Counted from the first letter of the stretch, positions 51,368-59,684 are shown. The stretch is DNA of 64,000 nt from Rhizobacter sp. AJA081-3 (GCF_017795745.1 NZ_CP059067.1:4712001-4776000), one strand, 5' to 3'. Numbers and translations: made by a program. Notes: generated by a model from the letters alone, not told the origin.

Positions 51368-53811
51368 CCACCCTGCGGCATCGCGCCACACGCTGGTTCC
51401 ACGCGTCGCTGGGCGCGCGCGTGGTCGCACTGTTCCTCGGCCTGCTGGCGCTGGTGCAGATTGCCAGCTTCAGTGCCATCAGCGTCGGACTGAACGGGCA
51501 TGCGCGCAGCACCCTGCCCGACCAGCTGGCGGTCGGCGAACGCGTGCTGAAAGCACTGCTCGACCAGCGCGCCCAGACGCTGACCGAGGCCGCCCGCGTG
51601 CTCGCCGCCGACTACGGCTTCCGCGAAGCGGTGCTGTCGGGCGACCGGCCGACCATCGGCTCGGTGCTCGAGAACCACGGCGAGCGCATCGGCGCCACCG
51701 AGGTGGCCCTGCTGGGCACCGACTTCTCGCTGATCGCCACCGCCGGCCACGGCATGGAACGCAGCGACCTCGCCCCCGCCGCTGCGGCGCTGGCCGCCCT
51801 GCCGGCGCACAGCAGTGGCACCAGCGGCCTGGTGCTCGTGCAGGGCCGGCCTCACCAGCTCGTGCTGGTGCCCATGAAGGCGCCGTTGCAGGTCGGCTGG
51901 GTGGCGATGGGATTCCCGCTCGACGACCGGCTGGGCAAGGACATGCGGCAGCTCTCGGCGCTGCACCTGACGCTGCTCGCACGCGAGCAGGCCGAGGCGC
52001 CGTGGCACAGCATGCTCAGCACGCTCTCTCCGGCCGCCGCGCAACGCCTGGCCGGGCAGGACTGGCCGGCCCAGCCGCCGGGCATGACGCCGGTGCTCGT
52101 GGACGGCGAGGAGTTCGGCGTCCGCGGCCGCTGGCTGACGGCACTGGGCGAGCCGCGCGCCGGTGCGGAGCCGGGCGCCGCGGTGCTGGCGCTGGTGTCG
52201 CTGTCCATCGACGCCGCCACGCGCACGCCGCGCGACCTTCAATACGGCCTGCTGGCGATCACGCTGCTGGCCTTCGGCATCTTCGCCGTCGGCAGCCTGT
52301 ACACCACGCGCCGCGTCACCACGCCGCTGCGCCAGCTGACGCAGGCCGCCGAGCGGCTCGGCTCGGGCGACTACGACACGCCGATGCGCGGCCTGGGACG
52401 CAGCGACGAGATCGGCCAGCTCGCGCAGTCGTTCGAGGCCATGCGCGTCAGCGTGGCCGAGCAGCAGGCGCAGAACCTGCGCCTGGCCTACTGGGACACG
52501 CTCACCGGGCTGCCCAACCGTGCGCAGTTCGGCAAGGCGGTCGCACAGGCCATCGCCGATGCCGGCGAGTCGCGCGCGCCGGTGGCCGTGCTGATGCTCG
52601 ACCTCGATCGTTTCAAGCATGTCAACGACGTGCTCGGCTACCACTTCGGCGACCTGCTGCTGCAGGCCGTGGGCGAGCGCCTGACGCAGCAGGTGATGCG
52701 CGACGGCGACCTGGTGGCGCGGCTGTCGGGCGACGAGTTCGCGGTGCTGCTGCGATCGGGCGACGCGGCGCTGGCCGACTCGGTGGCGCAGCGCATCGCG
52801 CGCGCCTTCGAGCAGCCGCTCACGCTGCAGGAGCAGAAGGTCGACATGGGCGCGGGCATCGGCATCGCCTGCTGGCCCGAGCATGCAGCCGACGCCGACA
52901 CACTGATCAACCGTGCCGAGGTGGCCATGTACGCCGCCAAGCACCGTGGCAGCGGCATGCTCATGTACGACCCGGCGCTCGACGCTGCCAGCGCGCAGAC
53001 CTTGACGCTGCTCGGCGAGCTGCGCCAGGCGGTGGAGCATGGCGAGCTGCGCCTGTTCCTGCAACCCAAGCTGGCGCTGGGCACCGGCGCGGTGGTCGGT
53101 GCCGAGGCGCTGCTGCGCTGGCAGCATCCGACGCGCGGCCTGGTGCCGCCGATCCAGTTCATCCCCTTCGCCGAGCAGACCGGCTTCATCCGCACGCTCA
53201 CGATGTGGGTGTTCGAAGCCTCCGCGCAGGCCTGGCGCGACCTGCACGCCGACGGCACGGTGCTGGTGCTGTCGGTCAACCTGTCGACCCGCGACCTGCT
53301 CGACCAGGACCTGCCGGCCAAGTTCGAGCGACTGCTGCTCAAGCACCGCGTGCCGGCCGAGGCCTTCTGCCTGGAGATCACCGAGAGCGCGATCATGGTC
53401 GACCCGCAGCGCTCGCTGGACACGCTCAAGCGCCTGTCGGGCATGGGCTTCAAGCTGTCGATCGACGACTTCGGCACCGGCCACTCGTCGTTCGCGCAGC
53501 TCGGCGGCCTGCCGGTCGACGAGCTGAAGATCGACAAGTCCTTCGTGATGGCCATGGAGAGCGACCCGAAGCAGGCCAGGATCGTGCAGTCGATCATCGA
53601 CATGGCGCACACGCTGGACCTCACCGTGGTCGCCGAGGGTGTGGAAGACGCCAAGGCCTGGGACCTGCTGCGTGACCTGCGCTGCGACCAGGCGCAGGGT
53701 TACCACATGGGCAAGCCGATGCCGGCCAACGATTTCCTGGCCTGGTCGGCACGCTGGGTCGAGCGGCGCCGCATGCCCGGCGCCCCGGCCGCGACGACCC
53801 TGTTGCACTGA
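51364..53811 (+). CDS. Membrane sensor with HAMP, GGDEF and EAL domains
   Basis: An 815-residue inner-membrane signalling protein. A helix at about residues 14-37 and another at about 294-312 flank a periplasmic sensor region of about 250 residues. A HAMP linker (313-366) follows, then GGDEF and EAL domains. The GGDEF signature reads RLSGDEFAVLL, with Ser for the first Gly, near residue 456. The EAL domain has AEALLRWQHP near 580, FCLEITESAIM, IDDFGTGHSS, and KIDKSFV, so phosphodiesterase activity looks intact. It probably degrades c-di-GMP, with the altered GGDEF perhaps binding GTP. It is coupled to a cupredoxin-like gene. Confidence 0.96.
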   Translation: MTTLRHRATRWFHASLGARVVALFLGLLALVQIASFSAISVGLNGHARSTLPDQLAVGERVLKALLDQRAQTLTEAARVLAADYGFREAVLSGDRPTIGSVLENHGERIGATEVALLGTDFSLIATAGHGMERSDLAPAAAALAALPAHSSGTSGLVLVQGRPHQLVLVPMKAPLQVGWVAMGFPLDDRLGKDMRQLSALHLTLLAREQAEAPWHSMLSTLSPAAAQRLAGQDWPAQPPGMTPVLVDGEEFGVRGRWLTALGEPRAGAEPGAAVLALVSLSIDAATRTPRDLQYGLLAITLLAFGIFAVGSLYTTRRVTTPLRQLTQAAERLGSGDYDTPMRGLGRSDEIGQLAQSFEAMRVSVAEQQAQNLRLAYWDTLTGLPNRAQFGKAVAQAIADAGESRAPVAVLMLDLDRFKHVNDVLGYHFGDLLLQAVGERLTQQVMRDGDLVARLSGDEFAVLLRSGDAALADSVAQRIARAFEQPLTLQEQKVDMGAGIGIACWPEHAADADTLINRAEVAMYAAKHRGSGMLMYDPALDAASAQTLTLLGELRQAVEHGELRLFLQPKLALGTGAVVGAEALLRWQHPTRGLVPPIQFIPFAEQTGFIRTLTMWVFEASAQAWRDLHADGTVLVLSVNLSTRDLLDQDLPAKFERLLLKHRVPAEAFCLEITESAIMVDPQRSLDTLKRLSGMGFKLSIDDFGTGHSSFAQLGGLPVDELKIDKSFVMAMESDPKQARIVQSIIDMAHTLDLTVVAEGVEDAKAWDLLRDLRCDQAQGYHMGKPMPANDFLAWSARWVERRRMPGAPAATTLLH

Positions 53812-53854
53812 GGGTTCGCGGCAGAATCGGGCCTTCCGCAAACCGGAGCCCGCC

Positions 53855-54328
53855 ATGTCCGACCACTTCGCCACCGTGCACTGGCAGCGCGGCGAGCAGC
53901 CCTTCAGCGACCGCCGCTACAGCCGGCGCCACGAGTTGCACTTCGACGGCGGCGCCGTCGTGGCCGGCTCCTCGTCACCGCATTCGGTGCGCGAGCCCTA
54001 CTCGGACGCGAGCGCGGTCGACCCCGAGGAAGCCTTCGTCGCTTCGCTGTCGAGCTGCCACATGCTGTGGTTCCTCGACCTGGCCTGCCGCGCCGGCTGG
54101 GTGGTGGACGACTACCGCGATGCGGCCGTCGGCCAGATGGCCAAGGACGAGCGCGGCCGCATGTCGATCACGGTCGTCACGCTGCGCCCGGCCGTGCGCT
54201 TTGCCGGCGACAAGCGCCCGGACGCCGCCGAGATCGCCCGCCTGCACCACGCGGCCCACGAGGAGTGTTTCATCGCCAACTCGGTTCGCAGCGACGTGCG
54301 CTGCGCACCGGTCATAGAGGAAGACTGA
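53855..54328 (+). CDS. OsmC-family peroxidase-like protein
   Basis: A 157-residue cytoplasmic protein of the OsmC fold. The peroxidatic Cys is in FVASLSSCHMLWFLDLACRA, and the second in HAAHEECFIANSVRSDV. ATVHWQRGEQPFSDRRYSRR begins the chain, and PEEAFVASLSSC has the conserved Glu. It should reduce organic hydroperoxides with lipoyl or thiol donors. A PaiB-type FMN protein gene follows two bases after its stop, in the same transcript. ATG 53855 is preceded by CCGGAGCCCGCC, a weak ribosome binding site. Confidence 0.9.
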   Translation: MSDHFATVHWQRGEQPFSDRRYSRRHELHFDGGAVVAGSSSPHSVREPYSDASAVDPEEAFVASLSSCHMLWFLDLACRAGWVVDDYRDAAVGQMAKDERGRMSITVVTLRPAVRFAGDKRPDAAEIARLHHAAHEECFIANSVRSDVRCAPVIEED

Positions 54329-54330
54329 GC

Positions 54331-54963
54331 ATGTACCTGCCCAAGCACTTCGAGGAGACGCGTGTCGAGGTCATGCACGCGCTCATGGCCGCGCATCCGC
54401 TCGGCCTGCTGGTGACGAACGGCGCCGACGGCCTGCAGGCGAACAGCATCCCCTTCATGGTCGACCCGAACCCGGCGCCGAACGGCACGATGATCGCCCA
54501 CGTGGCGCGCGCCAACCCGCTGTGGCGCGAGTCGGCCGGCACGCCGGTGCTGGTGGTCTTCCAGGGCCCGCAGGCCTACGTGAGCCCGAGCGGCTATCCC
54601 AGCAAGGCCGAGCACGGCAAGGTGGTGCCGACCTGGAACTACATCATGGTGCAGGCGCGCGGCAGGCTGCGCGCGATCGACGATGCGGCGCATCTGCATG
54701 CGCTGGTATCGCGGCTGACGGCCACGCACGAGGCGGGGCGCAACAAGCCCTGGGCGGTGGACGACGCGCCGCGCGACTACATCGACGCGACGCTGAAGGC
54801 CATCGTCGGCATCGAGATCGAGATCGAGGCGCTGGTGGGCAAGTGGAAAGTCAGCCAGAACCGCGGCACCGCCGATCGCCAGGGCGTGGCCCGCATGCTG
54901 GCGGCCGAGGGCGGCGAGGCCGCCGAGGTCGCGCAGCAGGTGATGCGGCCGGGGCGGGCCTGA
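54331..54963 (+). CDS. FMN-binding protein, PaiB family
   Basis: A 210-residue split-barrel flavoprotein. It has MYLPKHFEETRVEVMHALMA, GLLVTNGADGLQANSIPFMV, HVARANPLWRESAGTPVLVV and VSPSGYPSKAEHGKVVPTWNY, the last being the PaiB signature. KPWAVDDAPRDYIDATLKAI and KVSQNRGTADRQGVA follow. PaiB of Bacillus affects protease and sporulation genes; in proteobacteria the family is annotated as negative transcriptional regulator, but DNA binding is not evident here. Two bases separate it from the OsmC gene, and it converges with the Fis-type regulator. Confidence 0.9.
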   Translation: MYLPKHFEETRVEVMHALMAAHPLGLLVTNGADGLQANSIPFMVDPNPAPNGTMIAHVARANPLWRESAGTPVLVVFQGPQAYVSPSGYPSKAEHGKVVPTWNYIMVQARGRLRAIDDAAHLHALVSRLTATHEAGRNKPWAVDDAPRDYIDATLKAIVGIEIEIEALVGKWKVSQNRGTADRQGVARMLAAEGGEAAEVAQQVMRPGRA

Positions 54964-54987
54964 CGAACCGCGGACCCTCAAGACCAC

Positions 54988-56331
54988 TCAATCGGCGGCA
55001 CCGACTCGCTCTTCGCGCAACCAGCGGTACAAGGTTCGCTCGGATACGCCCAGCTTGCGTGCCGCCGCGCTGCGATTGCCCCGATGTGCCGCCAGCACCT
55101 TCGCGACCTGTGAACGGTCGCTGCCCCGCGGCGTCGCCGCCGCCGAATCTGGCTCAGGGTCGGCGGATGCGGCGTGCTGATCGCCGGGCTCCGCCGCAAG
55201 TCGCGCCAGCATCCGCGCATCGATCAGCCCGTCTGCGGCCTGCGCGGCGCCGCGGCTGACGAGCTGGCGCAACTCCCGCACGTTGCCCAGCCAGGGTTGC
55301 AGTCGCAGCCATTCCAGTGCATCGGGCGTCAGCCTGGGCACGACACCTGTCTGCTCGCGGAGCTGGTTCAGAAAGTGGCCGGCCAGGAGTTCGATGTCAT
55401 CGACACGTTCGCGCAAGGGCGGCAGCGTGACCTTGAGCCCGGCGATCCGGTAGTAAAGGTCGGCCCGGAAGCGCCCCGCCTGGACTTCGGTGAGCAGGTC
55501 CCGGTGCGTCGCGCAGATGACGCGGACGTCGACCCGCTTGGGGCTGCCCTCGCCGAGCCGGCGCAGCTCGCCCGTCTCGAGCACCCGCAGCAATTTCGCC
55601 TGAACCTCGGGCGCCAGTTCGCAGACGTGATCGAGCAGCACGGTGCCGCCGTGGGCCTGTTCGAACAGCCCCGCGCGAGTGCTCATCGCGCCGAAGTACG
55701 CGCCCCGCACGTGGCCGAACAGCTCGTCTTCGGCGAGCGCCGCCGGCAGGGTTGCGCAGTCCACGGTCACGAAGGGCCGATCGGCGCGCGGCGAGCTGGC
55801 ATGCACATGCCTGGCCGCGAGCTCCTTGCCGACGCCGGTCTCGCCGAGCAGCAGGACGGGAAGCGTGAAGCGCGCCGCACGCGCCAGATCGGCCAGCGCG
55901 ATGACGAAGGCCTGGCTGCTCCCGAGCAGTGACTCCTCCGAAGGCGCCGGTGCGACCGGGCGCGACTGCAGCGGCGTGATCGACTCACCGAGCAGCAGCT
56001 GGCCCCCCAGCCTGACCGGATAGCCCACGATGCGCACGACATCCTGCCGCGCGCCACAACCGTAGTGCACATGCACGACTTCGGTCGACTCGCCGGTGGA
56101 CATCACGGCCTGCAGGGGGCAGGCCTCGCCATGCTCGTGGCAGGGCGACGACCGGTGGTGCGACACCTGGTGGCAGTGGAAGCCCTCGATCTGCTTTGGC
56201 GTCAGACCGTACAGCGCGGCGTAGTGATTGTTGGCCGCGACGATGCGATAACGAGCATCGATGAGCACGAACGGATCCGCTCGCGCCTCGATCAGCGAAC
56301 GCAGATCGGCTACATCGGACTTTGCTGACAT
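54988..56331 (-). CDS. PAS/AAA+/Fis-type regulator, NtrC-like, with altered GAFTGA and Walker B motifs
   Basis: A 447-residue regulator. The N-terminal PAS-like domain (1-130) has Cys and His in GFHCHQVSHHRSSPCHEHGE then ACPL. The AAA+ domain has Walker A GETGVGKE (163-170), DELFGHVRGAYFGA with GAYFGA at 210-215 instead of GAFTGA, and LLDHV at 232-236 where LLDE is usual (Asp234, His235). ICATHRDL, FRADLYYRIAGL (arginine finger) and LGNVRELRQLV are normal. The Fis HTH (NRSAAARKLGVSERTLYRWL) ends it. ATG 56331 is the best start. It is divergent from mtoX. The altered motifs may weaken or abolish activation of sigma-54. Confidence 0.92.
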   Translation of the reverse strand: MSAKSDVADLRSLIEARADPFVLIDARYRIVAANNHYAALYGLTPKQIEGFHCHQVSHHRSSPCHEHGEACPLQAVMSTGESTEVVHVHYGCGARQDVVRIVGYPVRLGGQLLLGESITPLQSRPVAPAPSEESLLGSSQAFVIALADLARAARFTLPVLLLGETGVGKELAARHVHASSPRADRPFVTVDCATLPAALAEDELFGHVRGAYFGAMSTRAGLFEQAHGGTVLLDHVCELAPEVQAKLLRVLETGELRRLGEGSPKRVDVRVICATHRDLLTEVQAGRFRADLYYRIAGLKVTLPPLRERVDDIELLAGHFLNQLREQTGVVPRLTPDALEWLRLQPWLGNVRELRQLVSRGAAQAADGLIDARMLARLAAEPGDQHAASADPEPDSAAATPRGSDRSQVAKVLAAHRGNRSAAARKLGVSERTLYRWLREERVGAAD

Positions 56332-56342
56332 GCAAGCCACAA

Positions 56343-56368
56343 TGTCATGACACATCAACAGTGTCATG
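56343..56368. promoter_or_regulatory. Probable binding site of the Fis-type regulator
   Basis: TGTCATGACA at 56343-56352 is a perfect 10-base palindrome. It overlaps a 23-base inverted repeat, CATGACAC, seven bases, GTGTCATG (56346-56368). Three TGTCATG-type half-sites therefore lie in 26 bases, between the regulator and mtoX genes. Such paired TGTCA sites are typical for NtrC-type activators. Confidence 0.5.
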
Positions 56369-56500
56369 CGGGTAATCCAGCAATCTTCATGCAGCTCGCG
56401 CCGCCAGCTCGGCACACTGCAGCCTCCATGCGGCGGCACACTCGGCTTCCCAGCGGGCCTGCGTCGCACGGGCCCGCGCCAACAAGCCGAGGAGACCGTC

Positions 56501-57838
56501 ATGACACTGCACCGTTCGATCGCTGCACTTTCCCGCTCGATCGTCGTCGCGGGCATCGCCGCCGCGTTCGCCCCCGCCCAGGCCGACGAGACCTGCAATT
56601 CGCCCTACATGGCCAAGCTGCTGACGGGCCAGGAGGACTACGTCCATGTCTGGACGCTCGGCGTCAAGGGCATGGGCGACGGCAACGACAAGCTGGTGAC
56701 GATCGATGCCAACCCGAAGTCGAAGCAGTACGGCAAGGTCATCCACAAGATCGTGCTGCCGGGCCGGGGCGAGGCGCATCACATGGGCTTCACCGACGAC
56801 CGGCGCTTCCTGTGGGCCGGACGCCTGGACGACAACAAGATCTTCGTCTTCGACATGAGCCGCCCGGACAAGCCTCGCCTGACGAAGACGATCACCAACC
56901 TGGTCGCGAAGACCGGCTTCGTCGGCCCGCACACGTTCTACGCCATGCCCGGCCGCATGCTCGTGCAGGCCCTGTCGAACGCCAAGGACCACGGCGGGCA
57001 GACCGGGCTGGTGATGTTCAACAACAAGGGCGACATCATCGAGAAGTACCCGATGCCCACGACCGACATCGGCGGCACCCAGGGCGACGGCTACGGCTAC
57101 GACATCGCGATCAACCCGGCCAAGAACGTGATGCTGACGTCCAGCTTCACCGGCTGGAACAACTACATGATGGATCTGGGCAAGCTCATCAAGGACGGCG
57201 AGGCCATGAAGCGCTTCGGCAACACCATGGTGGCGTGGGACGTGAAGGCGATGAAGCCCTTGAAGGTCATGAGCGTTCCCGGGGCGCCGCTGGAGATCCG
57301 CTGGTCGCTGAAGGAAGGCGACAACTGGGCCATCACCGCGACGGCGCTGACCTCCAAGCTCTGGCTGATCAAGCAGGACGCGAAGGGCGAGTGGCAGGCC
57401 AAGGACGTCGCGACGATCGGCGATCCGTCCAAGGTGCCTCTGCCGGTGGACATCAGCATCACTGCCGACGGCAAGGGCCTGTGGGTCAACACCTTCATGG
57501 ACGGCACGACGCGCTACTTCGACCTCACCAACCCGGAGCAGCCGAAGCAGACGTACACGATGAACACCGGCCGCCAGGTCAACATGGTGTCGCAGAGCTG
57601 GGACGGCAAGCGCCTCTACATCACATCGTCCCTGCTCGCCAACTGGGACAAGAAGGGCGAGGACAACGAGCAGGTGCTGCGCGCCTACGACTGGGACGGG
57701 AAGGCCCTGAAGCAGCGCTTCGAGGTCGACTTCGCCAAGCTCAAGCTGGGACGCGCACACCACATGAAGTTCACCGCACGCCCCGCCGGCCAGGAGCTCG
57801 CAGCGGCCGGTACGCTGATGGCCCGCGCACCGAAGTGA
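56501..57838 (+). CDS. mtoX: Methanethiol oxidase-like selenium-binding protein (SBP56/MtoX family)
   Basis: A 445-residue protein with a signal peptide (ALSRSIVVAGIAAAFAPAQA, residues 9-28), so periplasmic. It belongs to the SBP56 family: DETCNSPYMAKLLTGQEDYV, IHKIVLPGRGEAHHMGFTDD, GPHTFYAMPGRMLVQALS, SSFTGWNNYMMDLGKL, and KLKLGRAHHMKFTARPAG. The histidines in EAHHMG, GPHTFY and RAHHMK are candidate copper ligands. Known MtoX enzymes oxidise methanethiol to formaldehyde, sulfide and peroxide, and sit with SCO and MauG genes, as here. The ATG at 56501 has GAGGAGA. Substrate assignment is inferred from family and cluster. Confidence 0.9.
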   Translation: MTLHRSIAALSRSIVVAGIAAAFAPAQADETCNSPYMAKLLTGQEDYVHVWTLGVKGMGDGNDKLVTIDANPKSKQYGKVIHKIVLPGRGEAHHMGFTDDRRFLWAGRLDDNKIFVFDMSRPDKPRLTKTITNLVAKTGFVGPHTFYAMPGRMLVQALSNAKDHGGQTGLVMFNNKGDIIEKYPMPTTDIGGTQGDGYGYDIAINPAKNVMLTSSFTGWNNYMMDLGKLIKDGEAMKRFGNTMVAWDVKAMKPLKVMSVPGAPLEIRWSLKEGDNWAITATALTSKLWLIKQDAKGEWQAKDVATIGDPSKVPLPVDISITADGKGLWVNTFMDGTTRYFDLTNPEQPKQTYTMNTGRQVNMVSQSWDGKRLYITSSLLANWDKKGEDNEQVLRAYDWDGKALKQRFEVDFAKLKLGRAHHMKFTARPAGQELAAAGTLMARAPK

Positions 57839-58518
57839 GACGCCGGCAGTTCGTGGCGGCTGCCGCGCTCGCGCCCTGGGGCGTGCGCGCGGCAAGCGAT
57901 GCGCCGAACGGGCCGCAAGGCGCGGCCCGCGTGGACACCGCGCGCCTGCCTGCGCCGGGCACCTATTCACTGCCGCGGATCATGGATGCGCCCACCGGCC
58001 TCGTGCTCGACACGAAGGGCCGCGCCCATCGGTTCCACGGGCTGCTGCGCGGGAGACTGAGCGTCGTCTCCTTCATCTACAGCTACTGCCGCGACCCGCT
58101 CGGGTGCCCGCGGGCCTGGGCCGTGCTGGAGGATCTGCAGGCGGCCTTGCGTGCCGATCCCGGCCTGTCCGGCCGCACGCAGATCGTCAGCCTGAGCTTC
58201 GACCCGAGCCACGACACCCCCGAAGTCATGCGGCTTCTCGCCGGCTCGCGCGCCACCGATCCGGCCGTGCGCTGGCAGTTCCTGACCACCGCCTCGGTGG
58301 GCGCGCTGCTGCCGCTGCTGCGCGGCTTCGGGCAGGACGTCAGCATCGAGACCGATGCCGCCGGCCGCCAGACCCGCACCTTGAACCACCTGTTGAAGGT
58401 GTTTCTCGTCGATGCCGAACTCCAGGTTCGCGAGATCTACAGCGTGGCGACACTCGACCCGCAGGCGCTGCTGAACGACATCCGCACGCTGGACCTCGAA
58501 CGGCGGCCGCCCCGATGA
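57835..58518 (+). CDS. SCO-family copper chaperone, CX5C variant
   Basis: A 227-residue exported thioredoxin-fold protein. GTG 57835 overlaps the mtoX stop (GTGA) and gives a Tat-type leader RRRQFVAAAALAPWGVRA. The fold is seen in SVVSFIYSYCRDPLGCPRAW, SLSFDPSHDTPEVMRLL and LNHLLKVFLVD. The two cysteines are 85 and 91, spaced CX5C rather than CX3C, and His185 is the third copper ligand. SCO proteins deliver copper; here the client is probably MtoX. The stop overlaps the mauG-like gene by ATGA. Confidence 0.9.
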   Translation: MRRRQFVAAAALAPWGVRAASDAPNGPQGAARVDTARLPAPGTYSLPRIMDAPTGLVLDTKGRAHRFHGLLRGRLSVVSFIYSYCRDPLGCPRAWAVLEDLQAALRADPGLSGRTQIVSLSFDPSHDTPEVMRLLAGSRATDPAVRWQFLTTASVGALLPLLRGFGQDVSIETDAAGRQTRTLNHLLKVFLVDAELQVREIYSVATLDPQALLNDIRTLDLERRPPR

Positions 58519-59612
58519 AGCGCGCCGGGATGGCCGGCCTGCTCGTCGGGCTGGTGCTGCTGCCGCTCGCCGCGACCTGCGTCGCCGGCACGCTCGGCCT
58601 GCCGCCCCTGCCGGGGCCGGCCCCGGCGCCAGCGCTGGCCGAGCTGGGCCGGCAGCTGTTCTTCGATCGTCGCCTGTCGGTCAACGGCACGCTGTCTTGC
58701 GCCATGTGCCACGTGCCCGAGCAGGGCTTCACCGTCAACGAACTGCGCACCTCGGTCGGCATGGAAGGCATCAGCCTGCGGCGCAACGCACCGACCCTGC
58801 TGAATGTCGCCTACGTGCGCGAGCTCTTCGTCGACGGCCGCTCTGCCAGCCTCGAGGCCCAGGCGCTCATGCCGGTCGTCCATCCGGACGAGATGGCCAA
58901 TCCGGACCTGCGATCGGTGATGCGCCGCATCGCGTCGATGGCGGAGTACAGGAAGACCTTCCTGCGCGCCTTCGGCTCCACGACCCCCACGCCGCAGCGG
59001 GTGTCGGCCGCGCTGGCGGCGTTCGAGCGAACCTTGCTTGCCGGGGACTCGCCATTCGACCGCTGGCACTACGCCGGCAAGACGAAAGCGATCGATGAGC
59101 GCGCGCGTCGCGGCTACGCCCTCTTCATGGCGCAGGGCTGCGCGCAGTGCCACCCGATCGGCGCGCGCGATGCGCTCTTCAGCGACGGCCTGTTCCACAA
59201 CACAGGGGTGCAGGCGCGCAGTGACGCGCGGCGCGACAGCGCCGCGAGCTTCACGCTGACCCCCGGGCTGCAGGCCCACCTCGATGCGGACGCGCTGCGG
59301 CGCATCGGCGTGCCCGACCTGCCCGACGACGGCCGCTACGAGGTGACGCGGCGCGAAGCCGATCGGCGAGCCTTCCGCACACCGAGCCTGCGCAACGTCG
59401 CGCTCACAGCGCCCTACATGCACGACGGCTCCCTGGCGACGCTCCACGAGGTCATCGACTTCTATGCCCAGGGCGGCTCACCGGATGATCCACGCCAGGA
59501 CGCGCGCATCAAGCCGCTCGCACTCAGTGCGGACGACCGCGCCTGCCTGGTCGAATTCCTGGAAGCGCTCACGTCGGAAAGCCTCTCGCCAGGACGGTAT
59601 CGCGCGCGATAG
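58515..59612 (+). CDS. Di-heme cytochrome c peroxidase/MauG family protein
   Basis: A 365-residue periplasmic cytochrome. An N-terminal hydrophobic leader (MAGLLVGLVLLPLAATCVAG) precedes two CXXCH heme sites: CAMCH at 62-66 and CAQCH at 209-213. The region between has RNAPTLLNVAYVRELFVDGR, and RAFRTPSLRNVALTAPYMHD near the C-terminus, a pattern of MauG/CcpA proteins. MauG itself builds a tryptophan-derived cofactor; in MtoX clusters the same kind of protein is thought to help maturation. It ends the operon mtoX-sco-mauG and faces the ssb terminator. Confidence 0.92.
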   Translation: MKRAGMAGLLVGLVLLPLAATCVAGTLGLPPLPGPAPAPALAELGRQLFFDRRLSVNGTLSCAMCHVPEQGFTVNELRTSVGMEGISLRRNAPTLLNVAYVRELFVDGRSASLEAQALMPVVHPDEMANPDLRSVMRRIASMAEYRKTFLRAFGSTTPTPQRVSAALAAFERTLLAGDSPFDRWHYAGKTKAIDERARRGYALFMAQGCAQCHPIGARDALFSDGLFHNTGVQARSDARRDSAASFTLTPGLQAHLDADALRRIGVPDLPDDGRYEVTRREADRRAFRTPSLRNVALTAPYMHDGSLATLHEVIDFYAQGGSPDDPRQDARIKPLALSADDRACLVEFLEALTSESLSPGRYRAR

Positions 59613-59628
59613 GGGCGGGAGCAGAAAG

Positions 59629-59660
59629 AAGGGCTCGTGGCGCCAAGGCCGCGAGCCCTT
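59629..59660 (-). terminator. Shared terminator between mauG-like and ssb genes
   Basis: Arms AAGGGCTCG and CGAGCCCTT, extended by a few inner pairs, form a strong stem. Read on the minus strand it is followed by TTCTTTCT, so it ends the ssb transcript; on the plus strand only ATTCG follows, so it may also end the mauG transcript less efficiently. Confidence 0.65.
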
Positions 59661-59684
59661 ATTCGACGCTGTCGGAAGTACGTT

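Noticed and set aside
51244-53874. 876-codon open frame antisense to the GGDEF/EAL gene
   Set aside because: Its product is rich in Arg, His and Gln without any domain, while the plus-strand frame has clear signature motifs.
56410-56450. Sigma-54 promoter before mtoX (two GGCACAC copies)
   Set aside because: The GG element is present twice but the GC element is not at the required 10-base spacing in either copy.
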